From NCBI RefSeq assembly GCF_002157585.1, contig NZ_BDGB01000044.1, positions 112,364 to 176,363 of the forward strand: a stretch of DNA of 64,000 nucleotides, read 5' to 3'. A program made the translations under genes and the position numbers. The stretch's first letter is position 1. Each line of letters opens with the position of its first letter. The DNA is from Lentilactobacillus parakefiri. GTDB lineage: Bacteria > Bacillota > Bacilli > Lactobacillales > Lactobacillaceae. The notes below the pieces were generated by a model that worked only from the letters and a program-made list of their open reading frames with translations, did not search any database and was not told the origin of the DNA. This document shows, piece after piece, positions 44,079 through 53,948 of this stretch.

Positions 44079-44136
44079 TTGTTCATTATATTGTGGTCGA
44101 ATCACGTTTACACTTTTGCTAGAATATAATGAACAA
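44079..44136. repeat. 14-bp perfect inverted repeat with 30-base spacer
   Basis: TTGTTCATTATATT at 44079-44092 and its exact complement at 44123-44136, just upstream of a terminator. AT-rich, so it may be a hairpin at the end of the small transcript. Confidence 0.8.
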
Positions 44137-44145
44137 TCTTTGATT

Positions 44146-44173
44146 AAAGCAATCAGTTCGCTGGTTGCTTTTT
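44146..44173 (+). terminator. Rho-independent terminator with TTCG tetraloop
   Basis: AAAGCAATCAG TTCG CTGGTTGCTTT followed by T-rich sequence. Confidence 0.85.
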
Positions 44174-44347
44174 ATGGTTGTGGACAATCTGGGTTGATTA
44201 ACCAATTTCTTCCCGCCATTTGTCATTGAATTAGCTAAACCCATAAATTTAATGACAAAACATGTTAAAATCTTATATGTATGCTCCAGACAAATGTCTT
44301 CGGACACCTTGTCAGTCAAGTGATTTTAAGGTAAAGTATAGTAAGAC

Positions 44348-44366
44348 GTGAAACAGATTGTTTCAC
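44348..44366. promoter_or_regulatory. Inverted repeat upstream of rsmG with parS-like half-sites
   Basis: GTGAAACA GAT TGTTTCAC. The halves equal the two halves of parS (TGTTTCAC-GTGAAACA) but in the opposite order, so it is not a standard parS site. It lies 20 bases before rsmG, the first gene of the rsmG-parAB group. Operator role speculative. Confidence 0.4.
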
Positions 44367-44385
44367 ATATCAGGAGAAATTAAGT

Positions 44386-45123
44386 ATGAACAATGATCAA
44401 TTCAAACAGGCGCTTTTGGATAAAGGTATCGAAGTCACTGATTCGCAGATGGATCAGTTCGATGCCTATTTTAAGCTGTTAGTGGCCGTTAACGAACACG
44501 TTAATCTGACCACAATTACAGAAAAGCCTGAAGTGTATCTCAAACATTTCTATGATTCGATTACACCAGCCTTTTTTGTTTCACAGATTAAAACGGCGCC
44601 GTTGTCAATTTGTGATGTGGGAGCAGGAGCCGGATTTCCGTCATTACCGTTAAAAATTCTCTTTCCACAACTCAAGGTGACGATTGTTGATTCATTGAAT
44701 AAGCGGATCAACTTTTTGACAAGTTTGGTCAAAGAATTGAATCTGGACGGCGTTGAGCTCTTTCATGCCCGCGCTGAGGAGTTTGGCGGTAAGAAATCTG
44801 AGCACCGTGAGCAGTACGATCTAGTGACCGCGCGTGCAGTGGCCAGATTGACGGTGTTGAGTGAACTTTGCCTGCCGCTTGCCAAAATCGGCGGTAAGAT
44901 GGTCGCTTTAAAGGCCGCCAAGGCGGAAGGTGAACTCTCAGATGCCAAACCGGCCATTCAGTTGCTGGGTGGTAAGGTTTCCGGAGACAACGAATTCTCA
45001 CTGCCGATTTCTGATGAGGAACGACACATTATTGTGATTGATAAAGTAACTAAAACACCTAAGAAATATCCACGCAAGCCAGGGACACCCAACCGCGAAC
45101 CCCTGGATCAAAGCAAACGATGA
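44386..45123 (+). CDS. rsmG: 16S rRNA (guanine527-N7)-methyltransferase RsmG
   Basis: 245 residues, GidB family. The SAM-binding loop ([19 protein letters not shown]) is intact, followed by [11 protein letters not shown] and a [11 protein letters not shown] block typical of RsmG. It methylates G527 of 16S rRNA; loss gives low-level streptomycin resistance. TCAGGAGAA precedes ATG 44386. Followed after 13 bases by parA, the usual order in Firmicutes. Confidence 0.95.
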   Translation: MNNDQFKQALLDKGIEVTDSQMDQFDAYFKLLVAVNEHVNLTTITEKPEVYLKHFYDSITPAFFVSQIKTAPLSICDVGAGAGFPSLPLKILFPQLKVTIVDSLNKRINFLTSLVKELNLDGVELFHARAEEFGGKKSEHREQYDLVTARAVARLTVLSELCLPLAKIGGKMVALKAAKAEGELSDAKPAIQLLGGKVSGDNEFSLPISDEERHIIVIDKVTKTPKKYPRKPGTPNREPLDQSKR

Positions 45124-45136
45124 GGAGGGATGAAAG

Positions 45137-45901
45137 ATGACATACGTAATCGCGCTTGCAAATCAAAAGGGCGGTGTTGGCAAGACAACGACGGCCGTTA
45201 ATTTGGGCGCCGGGATGGCTTCGATGGGGAAGAAAATCCTCTTGGTAGATGCCGATGCTCAGGGAAATGCCACTAGTGGTGTCGGGGTTTCCAAGGCGGA
45301 CATCACCAAAGATATTTACGACGTCTTGGTCAACGAAGAACCGATGGCTGAAACAATTGTTCATACCTCACATGAGGGCCTGGACATTGTGCCGGCGACC
45401 ATTCAGCTATCTGGCGCTGAGATTGAATTGACACCCCAGATGGCTCGAGAAACTCGTTTGAAGGCCGCCCTGGATGCCGTCAAGGACCAATATGATTTCG
45501 TATTGATTGATTGTCCGCCATCGCTTGGTTTGATTACCATCAATGCCTTCACAGCCAGCAACTCGATTCTGATTCCAGTGCAGAGTGAGTACTATGCCCT
45601 GGAAGGTTTGAGTCAACTTTTGAACACCATTCAATTGGTTAAGAAGCATTTCAATCCAAATTTGAAGATTGAAGGGGTATTATTAACCATGTTCGATGCC
45701 CGGACCAATCTGGGCGAACAAGTGAATACCGAAGTCCGCAAATTCTTCAAGGATGAGGTGTACGACACCATTATTCCAAGAAACGTCCGCTTATCGGAAG
45801 CACCAAGCTATGGTCTGCCAATTATGGATTACGACCCAAAGTCAAAGGGTGCTGAGAAATATATGAATCTGGCAAAAGAGGTGCTGGCAAACCATGGCTA
45901 A
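45137..45901 (+). CDS. parA: ParA/Soj chromosome partitioning ATPase
   Basis: 254 residues with the deviant Walker A (KGGVGKTT), FVLIDCPPSLG (Walker B) and the PVQSEYYALEGLSQL segment. No N-terminal HTH, as in chromosomal Soj. Works with ParB on origin segregation and DnaA control. GGAGGGATG before ATG 45137; overlaps parB by 8 bases. Confidence 0.96.
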   Translation: MTYVIALANQKGGVGKTTTAVNLGAGMASMGKKILLVDADAQGNATSGVGVSKADITKDIYDVLVNEEPMAETIVHTSHEGLDIVPATIQLSGAEIELTPQMARETRLKAALDAVKDQYDFVLIDCPPSLGLITINAFTASNSILIPVQSEYYALEGLSQLLNTIQLVKKHFNPNLKIEGVLLTMFDARTNLGEQVNTEVRKFFKDEVYDTIIPRNVRLSEAPSYGLPIMDYDPKSKGAEKYMNLAKEVLANHG

Positions 45902-46778
45902 TAAGAAAAAACTAACCGGTCTTGGTAAGGGAATTGAGGCCTTATTCCAAGATAATAACGTAGATACCAGTAAAGAAGACGTCATTGACCTTAAAGTCAG
46001 CACCATCAAGCCCAACCCCTATCAGCCCAGACACCGGTTCGACCAAAAAGCCTTAGAAGACCTGGCGCTTTCAATCAAAAATTCCGGTGTTTTTCAGCCG
46101 ATCATTGTCAGACAGCCCGATCCAGAAGTTGCCTCATTTGAATTGTTAACTGGGGAACGCCGGCTGCGGGCATCAAAGATTGCCAAACAGGAAACCATTC
46201 CTGCCATCATCAGGAGTGTCAATGAAGAACAGATGATGGAAATCGCTGTGATGGAAAACTTGCAGCGAGAAGATTTGACGACCCTTGAAGAAGCTGAAGC
46301 CTACAATATGTTAATGAGCAGGCTGGATCTGACTCAGGCACAGGTTGCCGCGCGATTGGGCAAGAGTCGCCCATACATTGCCAACTACCTGCGAATTCTA
46401 GGCCTACCAACTGAAGTTAAGAAAATGCTTGAAGACAAGAAATTGTCAATGGGCCAGGCGAGAACCTTACTTTCCGTTAACAACAAGCAGGAACTGATTA
46501 AATTAGCCCGCAAGTCAGTCAACGAATCACTAACTGTCCGTCAACTGGAGCAGGCCGCTGCCAAGATTAACGGCAACAAGTCCGCCGAAAAGAAAAAGAC
46601 GCCCAGAAAATCGCCATTTGTCAGAGCGTCGGAAGGTCAACTCCAAGAAAAATTTGGGACGCCGGTGTCGATTGTAAATTCGTCGCGTAAGAAGGGCAAG
46701 GGCAAAATTGAGATTGCCTACACCTCAACGGATGATTTGAACCGGATCCTGGAGATGTTTGGCGTTGATTTGGACTAG
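45894..46778 (+). CDS. parB: ParB/Spo0J chromosome partitioning protein
   Basis: 294 residues. ParB/Srx CTPase domain with NPYQPRHRFD, TGERRLRASKIA and VMENLQREDL, then the HTH (LTQAQVAARLGKSRPYIANYLRIL) for parS binding, and a C-terminal dimerisation domain (KGKIEIAYTSTDDLNRIL). Overlap with parA indicates translational coupling. No consensus parS was found in the window. Confidence 0.96.
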   Translation: MANKKKLTGLGKGIEALFQDNNVDTSKEDVIDLKVSTIKPNPYQPRHRFDQKALEDLALSIKNSGVFQPIIVRQPDPEVASFELLTGERRLRASKIAKQETIPAIIRSVNEEQMMEIAVMENLQREDLTTLEEAEAYNMLMSRLDLTQAQVAARLGKSRPYIANYLRILGLPTEVKKMLEDKKLSMGQARTLLSVNNKQELIKLARKSVNESLTVRQLEQAAAKINGNKSAEKKKTPRKSPFVRASEGQLQEKFGTPVSIVNSSRKKGKGKIEIAYTSTDDLNRILEMFGVDLD

Positions 46779-46805
46779 TCGCTTTCCCGAAAGGAGCCGT
46801 CATTG

Positions 46806-46991
46806 ATGTATGATTTAAACGATTTAGTTGAAATGAAAAAGCCTCACCCATGCGGTACCAACCGCTGGCAGATTATTCGAATGGGCGCAGACATCAAGAT
46901 CCAGTGTACTGGCTGCGGTCACATTGTGATGATGCCCCGAAGAGAATTTGATCACAAATTAAAAAAGATCCTTGAAAAAGCTGAAAAATAA
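46806..46991 (+). CDS. DUF951 small zinc-ribbon-like protein
   Basis: 61 residues (MYDLNDLVEMKKPHPCGTNR ... IQCTGCGHIVMMPRREF). Single CG and CxxC motifs suggest metal binding. AAAGGAGCCG upstream; ATG 46806 preferred over TTG 46803. Widely conserved between parB and ychF in Lactobacillales and Bacilli; function unknown. Confidence 0.9.
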   Translation: MYDLNDLVEMKKPHPCGTNRWQIIRMGADIKIQCTGCGHIVMMPRREFDHKLKKILEKAEK

Positions 46992-47013
46992 ACTAGAAAG
47001 AAGCGTTTAAGTT

Positions 47014-48114
47014 ATGTCTTTAACAGCAGGAATCGTCGGCCTACCAAACGTCGGCAAGTCTACTTTGTTCAATGCCATTACCAAGGCCGGAGCCGAAATG
47101 GCCAATTATCCATTTGCGACCATCGACCCTAACGTCGGGATGGTAGAAGTGCCCGACAAGCGTCTTGACCGAATTCAAGAATTAATTCCAGCCAAGAAAG
47201 TGGTACCGACGACCTTCGAATTCACCGATATTGCCGGCATCGTTAAGGGTGCCAGCAAAGGTGAAGGGCTTGGCAACAAGTTCTTGGAAAACATCCGTCA
47301 AGTTGATGCGATTGTCCACGTGGTGCGTGCTTTTGATGACGACAACATCACGACGGTTTCCGGCAAAGTGGATCCCCTCGACGACATCGATACGATTAAC
47401 TTGGAACTCGGCATCGCGGACCTGGACTCCGTCAACAAGCGATTAGGCAAAGTACAGCGGGCCGCAAAAGGTAACGACAAAGAAGCCAAAGCAGAATTGG
47501 CAGTTCTTGAAAAAATTAAGCCAGTTCTGGAAGATGGCGGTTCGGTTCGTTCAATCGACTTTGACGATGACGAGCAAAAGATTGTTAAGGGCTTATTCCT
47601 GCTGACCAGCAAACCGGTTCTGTACGTTGCCAACATCGCTGAAGACGATATGGCGGACCCGGAGAACTCCAAGTATTTCCCAGAAATTAAAGATTTTGCT
47701 GCCAAAGAGGGGGCAGAAGCGATTGCGGTCGCTGCCGGTCCTGAAGAAGAAATTGCTCAGTTGGATGATGACGAAAAAGCGGAATTTTTGGAGGCTGAGG
47801 GCGTTAAGGAGCCTGGCTTAAACCGGCTTATCAGAGCCTCATACAAGCTGTTAGGTCTGCAAACCTTCTTCACTGCAGGTGGCAAGGAAACTCGTGCCTG
47901 GACCTTTAAGAAGGGAACTAAGGCGCCTCAAGCTGCAGGGATCATCCACTCGGACTTCGAGCGGGGCTTTATCCGTGCCGAAGTCATGGCCTTTGATGAT
48001 TTGGACAAATTGGAGACACCCGCTGCAGTCAAGGAAGCAGGTAAACTGCGCCTTGAAGGGAAAGATTACGTCATGCAGGATGGCGACATTGTTGAGTTTA
48101 GGTTTAACGTTTAG
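47014..48114 (+). CDS. ychF: Redox-regulated ATPase/GTPase YchF (OLA1 family)
   Basis: 366 residues. G1 GLPNVGKSTLFNAI, G3 region DIAGIVKGASKGEGLGNKFL, then the coiled-coil insertion and the C-terminal TGS domain (TFFTAGGKETRAWTFKKGTKAPQAAG). OLA1-type proteins prefer ATP and associate with ribosomes. The gene starts at ATG 47014 after TAGAAAGAAG and ends 33 bases before the DUF1129 gene. Confidence 0.95.
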   Translation: MSLTAGIVGLPNVGKSTLFNAITKAGAEMANYPFATIDPNVGMVEVPDKRLDRIQELIPAKKVVPTTFEFTDIAGIVKGASKGEGLGNKFLENIRQVDAIVHVVRAFDDDNITTVSGKVDPLDDIDTINLELGIADLDSVNKRLGKVQRAAKGNDKEAKAELAVLEKIKPVLEDGGSVRSIDFDDDEQKIVKGLFLLTSKPVLYVANIAEDDMADPENSKYFPEIKDFAAKEGAEAIAVAAGPEEEIAQLDDDEKAEFLEAEGVKEPGLNRLIRASYKLLGLQTFFTAGGKETRAWTFKKGTKAPQAAGIIHSDFERGFIRAEVMAFDDLDKLETPAAVKEAGKLRLEGKDYVMQDGDIVEFRFNV

Positions 48115-48147
48115 ACGTTTAGACGTTTATTTTAAGGAGTGAAGCTA

Positions 48148-48891
48148 GTGAGTAGCAACGATGACACACAGCGCAATGCCAACAGCAAAGCGCGGGAAAA
48201 GAATGCTCAAGTGCATCAAGACCGGGATCGGGCGGCCAAAATTGTCCATTCCCAGTTTGACAACATTGGGCTGACGAAGCGAAATGCCGAGTACATGTTT
48301 AAGTTCAATCAGGCACTTTCCACCACCAAACTGTCTGCTGATAAGAAGAATGAAGCCGTCCAGACAATGGTTCAAGAGTTGCTTGAGGGTCAAAAGTCGG
48401 GTAAAACGGCCAGAAACATGTGGGGAACGGTTGAACAAAAAGTTGAGACGACCGTTCATCCGCCTGCAAGGCCAGCCGATCCACGACGAGATTATTGGAA
48501 AAATGCAGGGTACAATGCTGTCCTATTTTTGACGATCTTCTTCTTGATGTACGGCGTTCTTTGGTTCCTGCCGACAAAGGGTGGCCAGCATTCACCAATG
48601 ATGGGGATTACAGGGATTTTGATCAGTGCCGCAGTTGCTGGCCTGGGGATTCCGATTGTTACCTCAATGTTTATGCCTGGGGTTAAGCACAAATTTTCAA
48701 TTTGGATTCGGATTGTTTTAGTCATTCTGTTCTTAATTGTGTGGATGGGTATCTTTACGCTCTCATCAATTCTACCGCCAGTCTTAAATCCGGTTTTGAA
48801 CCCGATCGTCTACATCGTATTGGGTGTCTTATCCGGAGTGACCTCATTCTACATCAAACGTCGATTTAATATTACCGGTGGTGTCTTCTAA
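48148..48891 (+). CDS. DUF1129 membrane protein
   Basis: 247 residues. N-terminal soluble helical part (residues 1-110, acidic/basic, GLTKRNAEYMFKFNQAL), then four to five membrane segments (AVLFLTIFFLMYGVLWFL, ISAAVAGLGIPIVTSMFM, IRIVLVILFLIVWMGIFT, PIVYIVLGVLSGVTSFYI). It fits the DUF1129 family commonly found after ychF. AAGGAGTGAAGCTA suggests GTG 48148 as start (another GTG lies at 48139). Function unknown. Confidence 0.85.
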   Translation: MSSNDDTQRNANSKAREKNAQVHQDRDRAAKIVHSQFDNIGLTKRNAEYMFKFNQALSTTKLSADKKNEAVQTMVQELLEGQKSGKTARNMWGTVEQKVETTVHPPARPADPRRDYWKNAGYNAVLFLTIFFLMYGVLWFLPTKGGQHSPMMGITGILISAAVAGLGIPIVTSMFMPGVKHKFSIWIRIVLVILFLIVWMGIFTLSSILPPVLNPVLNPIVYIVLGVLSGVTSFYIKRRFNITGGVF

Positions 48892-48915
48892 AACTACCAG
48901 TTACAAGCCAATATA

Positions 48916-48957
48916 GGGCTCTTCAGATGAACGTTGGTCTGGAGAACCCATTTTTTT
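48916..48957 (+). terminator. Rho-independent terminator
   Basis: GGGCTCTTCAGA / TCTGGAGAACCC followed by seven Ts; ends the rsmG-DUF1129 group. Confidence 0.9.
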
Positions 48958-49040
48958 GTGATGATTCGTCAAAACACGAACATTAAGGCAAAAATTTTAA
49001 AAATAAATATCAGGCAGAGCAAAAAGCATGAACAATAGCC

Positions 49041-49069
49041 TTTATTTATTCGGAAGAGTCGTGTATAAT
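49041..49069 (+). promoter_or_regulatory. guaB promoter
   Basis: TTTATT, 17-base spacer, TATAAT; gives a leader of about 135 bases before the guaB start. No riboswitch recognised in that leader. Confidence 0.6.
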
Positions 49070-49210
49070 CAATACAATTTCAGAAAACGAATTGCTTGAC
49101 GGCCTAGTTGTTTTTATGAGAGACGAATGAGAATTCTTTCTGATCCGTTGATTAACTAAAATGAAAATGATAAGTTATTAAGCAATCAACATTTAAAAGG
49201 AGCGAGATAG

Positions 49211-50362
<1,152 letters not shown>

Positions 50363-50372
50363 TCACTTATCT

Positions 50373-50407
50373 CAAAGGCTGATTGCTTAATTGCAGTCAG
50401 CCTTTTT
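50373..50407 (+). terminator. Rho-independent terminator of guaB
   Basis: AAAGGCTGATTGC / GCAGTCAGCCTTT then TT. Confidence 0.9.
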
Positions 50408-50495
50408 GATGTCAATAGCAGATGATTAGGTTGTTGATAATCGTTGCACAAATCAAGAGGTCGAACATATAATATAAATGTTATATAATTAAGGC

Positions 50496-51284
50496 ATGAG
50501 TCACTATCTGATTTGTCAATATGTATGGGAAGCGATTGAAACGTTGAAAACACTGAAGGTACTAGTTGTATGGACTTGGGCGGCGATCATTGATCTCATC
50601 ATCTTTGAGCTGCCGATTTTGGCCGCTACGCCAATTACACCCCACGGAACGGCCCGGTTTCAGTCAAATACCGCCACAATTGATACGGCTCAATCACCGG
50701 CTAGGTATCGATCAATTTGGCTGAATGCCATTCAAACTTGGAATCGAACTGGGGCATTCACATTTCAACCTGATAATGCCAACGATGCTCAAGTGACTGT
50801 CAAGGTATCTCCTTCGCTTGGCAATGCTTATACCGGGATGACGTATCTTACAATCGATAACCAAGGATATATTGACAAAGTTGAATGTGATATTAATAAT
50901 GTGACCTTGAGGAATTTTCATTATACTAGGTCGGAATGGGTGAACGTTGCCGAACATGAATTGGGGCATGCAATTGGCTTGAACCATAACCCGGCTAAGG
51001 CAAGCGTGATGTATGCGGCAAATCGGGTTTACAGTATTCAAAACGTTGATGTTCAATCCGTTAAAGCACTTTATTCTGAGCAACCAGACCGAGTTTCTGC
51101 CGGCGGCCATACTGTTCAATTCTATGATCCGACGCTCAATGTTCAAACTCAGCAGACAGTCAGGCACTTCCCAGCGATTGGTCAAGTGACAAACTATCAT
51201 GTAGTAATTCCTAATCACTGTCCATCACTCGTTGCTCATGTATGTGACGTTAATCAGGTCTTACTGAAACTCATCGGTTCATAA
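50496..51284 (+). CDS. Secreted matrixin-like zinc metalloprotease
   Basis: 262 residues. The zinc motif HELGHAIGLNH (HExxHxxxxxH) and a Met-turn (SVMYA) place it among M10/M57-type metzincins. N-terminal hydrophobic stretch (VLVVWTWAAIIDLIIFELPILAA) is a signal peptide or anchor, and an AT-hook-free beta-rich domain precedes the catalytic helix. The start is uncertain: ATG 50496 has only AAGG four bases upstream, while TTG at about 50544 has GGAAG at a better distance and would trim the odd N-terminal 16 residues. Small catalytic-domain-only proteins like this are common in lactobacilli. The C-terminal 60 residues are unassigned. Confidence 0.82.
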   Translation: MSHYLICQYVWEAIETLKTLKVLVVWTWAAIIDLIIFELPILAATPITPHGTARFQSNTATIDTAQSPARYRSIWLNAIQTWNRTGAFTFQPDNANDAQVTVKVSPSLGNAYTGMTYLTIDNQGYIDKVECDINNVTLRNFHYTRSEWVNVAEHELGHAIGLNHNPAKASVMYAANRVYSIQNVDVQSVKALYSEQPDRVSAGGHTVQFYDPTLNVQTQQTVRHFPAIGQVTNYHVVIPNHCPSLVAHVCDVNQVLLKLIGS

Positions 51285-51379
51285 GGGGGCCCTTTTAAGA
51301 TAATTTGGGTTTTCCTTTATTTTCTGTCATAATTAGGCGTAATATTATTCCGTAAGTATTGAATTGGGAGGCAATCACC

Positions 51380-52153
51380 TTGGAGAATACTAATATTCTC
51401 GAACGGCCGTTCATCACGATCACAAATTTAATCTGGAGCTTTGACCACACCACCAACCAGGTCAACCTGCTATTGGTGAAGCGGGACAATCCGCCTTATA
51501 GCGGCTATTGGGCACTTCCCGAAACCTTTATGCGCGAAAACGAGAGTGCTGAAGAAGCGGCATTGCGCTTGGTTCGTGAAAAAATCGGCATGGATTTAAC
51601 GGGTAGTCACACCGAACAGTTGGCAACCTTTACTAATCCGCGGCGAACACCTGGTGATCGGGCAATTTCTCTGGCCTACATGACTTTTCTGCCGGATAAG
51701 CCGTTGCTCAAGGCCGGCTACGGGGCTTCAGATGCTCGTTGGTATACCATGGGTTATACTCAGCGGGCGTATTCCTTTGGGGACGGGGAGCGCTTGTTTC
51801 ACACCACGCAGATGCCCGTTCAGCGTGCCTATTATGACAGTTTTGACCGTGACCAGGTCAAGGCAGGCCAACACTTGGCGTTTGACCATGAGTGGATTTT
51901 AAAGGTTGCTTGTGATCGAATTCGCAATAAGCTGGATTATCAACCGAACGTTTTGTTAATTTTAGGCTCGAGTTTTACCCTCAAGAATGCACGGCGGGTC
52001 TATTCACCGTTTCTCAAAACGCCGGTCAGCGACATTGATAATTCAAACTTTAAGAAGAGTCACCAGGAACTGTTCACGGATCTCGGGACTTCTGAAGTGA
52101 AGGGACCCGGTCGGCCGGCCCGCTTATACAAACTGGCCCATTTAATTACGTAA
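51380..52153 (+). CDS. nrtR: NrtR-type transcriptional regulator (Nudix-like domain plus winged helix)
   Basis: 257 residues from TTG 51380 (TTGGGAGG 8 bases upstream; the frame is open to 51359 with no site). Residues about 10-150 are a Nudix fold (LLLVKRDNPPYSGYWALPETF), but the box is altered (LVREKIGM where REUxEExGU would be), so it should bind but not hydrolyse ADP-ribose derivatives. The C-terminal 90 residues are the winged-helix domain (LLILGSSFTLKNARRVYSPFL ... GRPARLYKLA). NrtR represses NAD salvage/synthesis genes; the adjacent pncB gene with two palindromes in front of it fits. Confidence 0.88.
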   Translation: MENTNILERPFITITNLIWSFDHTTNQVNLLLVKRDNPPYSGYWALPETFMRENESAEEAALRLVREKIGMDLTGSHTEQLATFTNPRRTPGDRAISLAYMTFLPDKPLLKAGYGASDARWYTMGYTQRAYSFGDGERLFHTTQMPVQRAYYDSFDRDQVKAGQHLAFDHEWILKVACDRIRNKLDYQPNVLLILGSSFTLKNARRVYSPFLKTPVSDIDNSNFKKSHQELFTDLGTSEVKGPGRPARLYKLAHLIT

Positions 52154-52188
52154 ATTCTTGAAATGAGCGTCGTTTGGTTGTAGGGTAG

Positions 52189-52243
52189 AATAAAAGTTGG
52201 GAATACTTTTATTTTATGAATATAAAAGTTAAAGATACTTTAA
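52189..52243. promoter_or_regulatory. Two tandem operator-like palindromes upstream of pncB, candidate NrtR sites
   Basis: Site 1: AATAAAAGT (52189-52197), 7-base spacer, ACTTTTATT (52205-52213). Site 2: TAAAAGT (52223-52229), 7-base spacer, ACTTTA (52237-52242). The centres are about 32 bp apart, three helical turns, so two dimers would sit on the same face. Confidence 0.6.
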
Positions 52244-52268
52244 ATCTAAAAGAAAGAGTCGGATTAAC

Positions 52269-53705
52269 ATGAATAATTTATCAATGCTAACTGATCTATA
52301 TGAATTTTCAATGGCCAATGGTTACCGTCAGACCATTACTGATGAGCAGGGCGTTTTTGACGTCTTCTTCCGCAAAGTCCCCGATAACGGCAGCTTTGTC
52401 ATTGCCGCAGGACTGGAGCAGGCGGTTAAGTCACTGCAGAACTTTCAATTTGACGAAAGTGACATTCAATACTTACGCTCACTGAACTTGTTTCAGGAGA
52501 ATTTTTTGACTTATTTAAAAGATTTCAAATTTGATTGTCGAGTGGCTGCTATCCCTGAGGGGACGCCTGTCTTTTCACGTGAGCCATTGTTGACCATTCA
52601 AGGGCCACTGTTGCAGACTCAACTGTTTGAAACGATGCTTTTAAATATTTTGAACCACCAGTCGCTCATTGCGACTAAGGCGCGTCGAATTACTTACTCC
52701 GCCGGCGATCGGCCAGTCATGGAGTTTGGGGCAAGGCGGGCTCAGGGACCTGACAGTGCAACCTATGGTGCCCGGGCTGCGGTAATTGGTGGCTGTACCA
52801 GCACTTCCAACGTTTTGGCTGCCAAGAAGTTTGGCATTCCGGCAGCCGGAACCATGGCCCACGCCTGGATTGAATCATTTCCAGATGAATTGACTTCCTT
52901 TGAAAAGTGGGCTGCTGTCTATCCTGATAATGCGGCCTTATTGGTCGATACCTACGATGTTTTGAAGTCGGGGGTTCCAAACGCCATTAAGGTCTTCAAA
53001 GAGTTGAAAGCAAACGGCCACAAACCGGTGGGTATTCGAATTGATTCTGGTGATATTACCCAGCTTTCCAAGGCAGCCCGGAAGATGCTCGATGAAGCTG
53101 GTCTTCCAGAGGTTAAGATTACCGCATCAAATGCGTTGGATGAAAACGTTGTGGCCTCACTGCTTCATGAAGGCGCACCACTGGATAACTTTGGGATTGG
53201 TGAAAAATTGATTACCAGCGCTTCCTCACCGGTTTTGAGTGGCGTGTATAAACTGGCCGCGGTCATTGAAAAAGGCAAGCTGATTCCCAAAATGAAGGTT
53301 AGTGCCAGTCGTGAAAAGGTTACCTTACCAGGCCTCAAGCAAGTTTATCGACTATATGAACCGGGAACTGACAAGGCTTTCGCTGACGTGATTGCCTTGA
53401 GTGATGAATCACTGGATCAGCCAATCACGGTCGTGAAGGCTAATCCGCTGGCGACAAAGCGTGAACAACGAATCGAAAAGTTTGATGCCAAACCACTCCA
53501 GAGTGAAGTCTTGGATGGCGCAACCTTGAAGATGGCATTTCCGGGTGTTTTTGACATTCAAGCCTACTCCAAACAAAAACTGACTGAGATTCCGGCTGCC
53601 ACTCAACGGTTGATCAACCCAGATGAATTTCCAGTGTATGTCACCACCAAATTGGCTGGGTTGCAGGAGCAGCTGTTGGAAGCCGATGCCCCACAGTTGG
53701 GTTAG
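52269..53705 (+). CDS. pncB: Nicotinate phosphoribosyltransferase
   Basis: 478 residues, NAPRTase family. Conserved blocks: MLTDLYEFSMANGY at the N-terminus, GARRAQGPDSA, GTMAHAWIESF (catalytic His), IRIDSGDITQL, ASNALDENVV and NFGIGEKLITS. It converts nicotinate and PRPP to nicotinate mononucleotide using ATP in the NAD salvage pathway. Start ATG 52269. Probably repressed by the NrtR-type protein encoded just upstream. nadE, a common neighbour, is not here. Confidence 0.95.
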   Translation: MNNLSMLTDLYEFSMANGYRQTITDEQGVFDVFFRKVPDNGSFVIAAGLEQAVKSLQNFQFDESDIQYLRSLNLFQENFLTYLKDFKFDCRVAAIPEGTPVFSREPLLTIQGPLLQTQLFETMLLNILNHQSLIATKARRITYSAGDRPVMEFGARRAQGPDSATYGARAAVIGGCTSTSNVLAAKKFGIPAAGTMAHAWIESFPDELTSFEKWAAVYPDNAALLVDTYDVLKSGVPNAIKVFKELKANGHKPVGIRIDSGDITQLSKAARKMLDEAGLPEVKITASNALDENVVASLLHEGAPLDNFGIGEKLITSASSPVLSGVYKLAAVIEKGKLIPKMKVSASREKVTLPGLKQVYRLYEPGTDKAFADVIALSDESLDQPITVVKANPLATKREQRIEKFDAKPLQSEVLDGATLKMAFPGVFDIQAYSKQKLTEIPAATQRLINPDEFPVYVTTKLAGLQEQLLEADAPQLG

Positions 53706-53783
53706 GTTAACATAACAAAAGCGGCGATAAAGCGGCTAGTTTCCAATATTTTCTGCAAGGTATTATTTGAAATACTGAAGTGA

Positions 53784-53820
53784 GGGTGAGACAGTTAATA
53801 CGCTGTTTCACCCTTTTTTT
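53784..53820 (+). terminator. Rho-independent terminator of pncB
   Basis: GGGTGAGACAG / CTGTTTCACCC, 8-base loop, then seven Ts. Confidence 0.92.
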
Positions 53821-53948
53821 GTGCATTCAGTGATCCAATCCTTGAACGAATAATTGATAAGTACATATGTCACCCCGAGATATGAGATGGCGTTATAATA
53901 CCACTGTAAACAGTTACATGTGGATATGCTTTTAGGAGGGCATATGGT

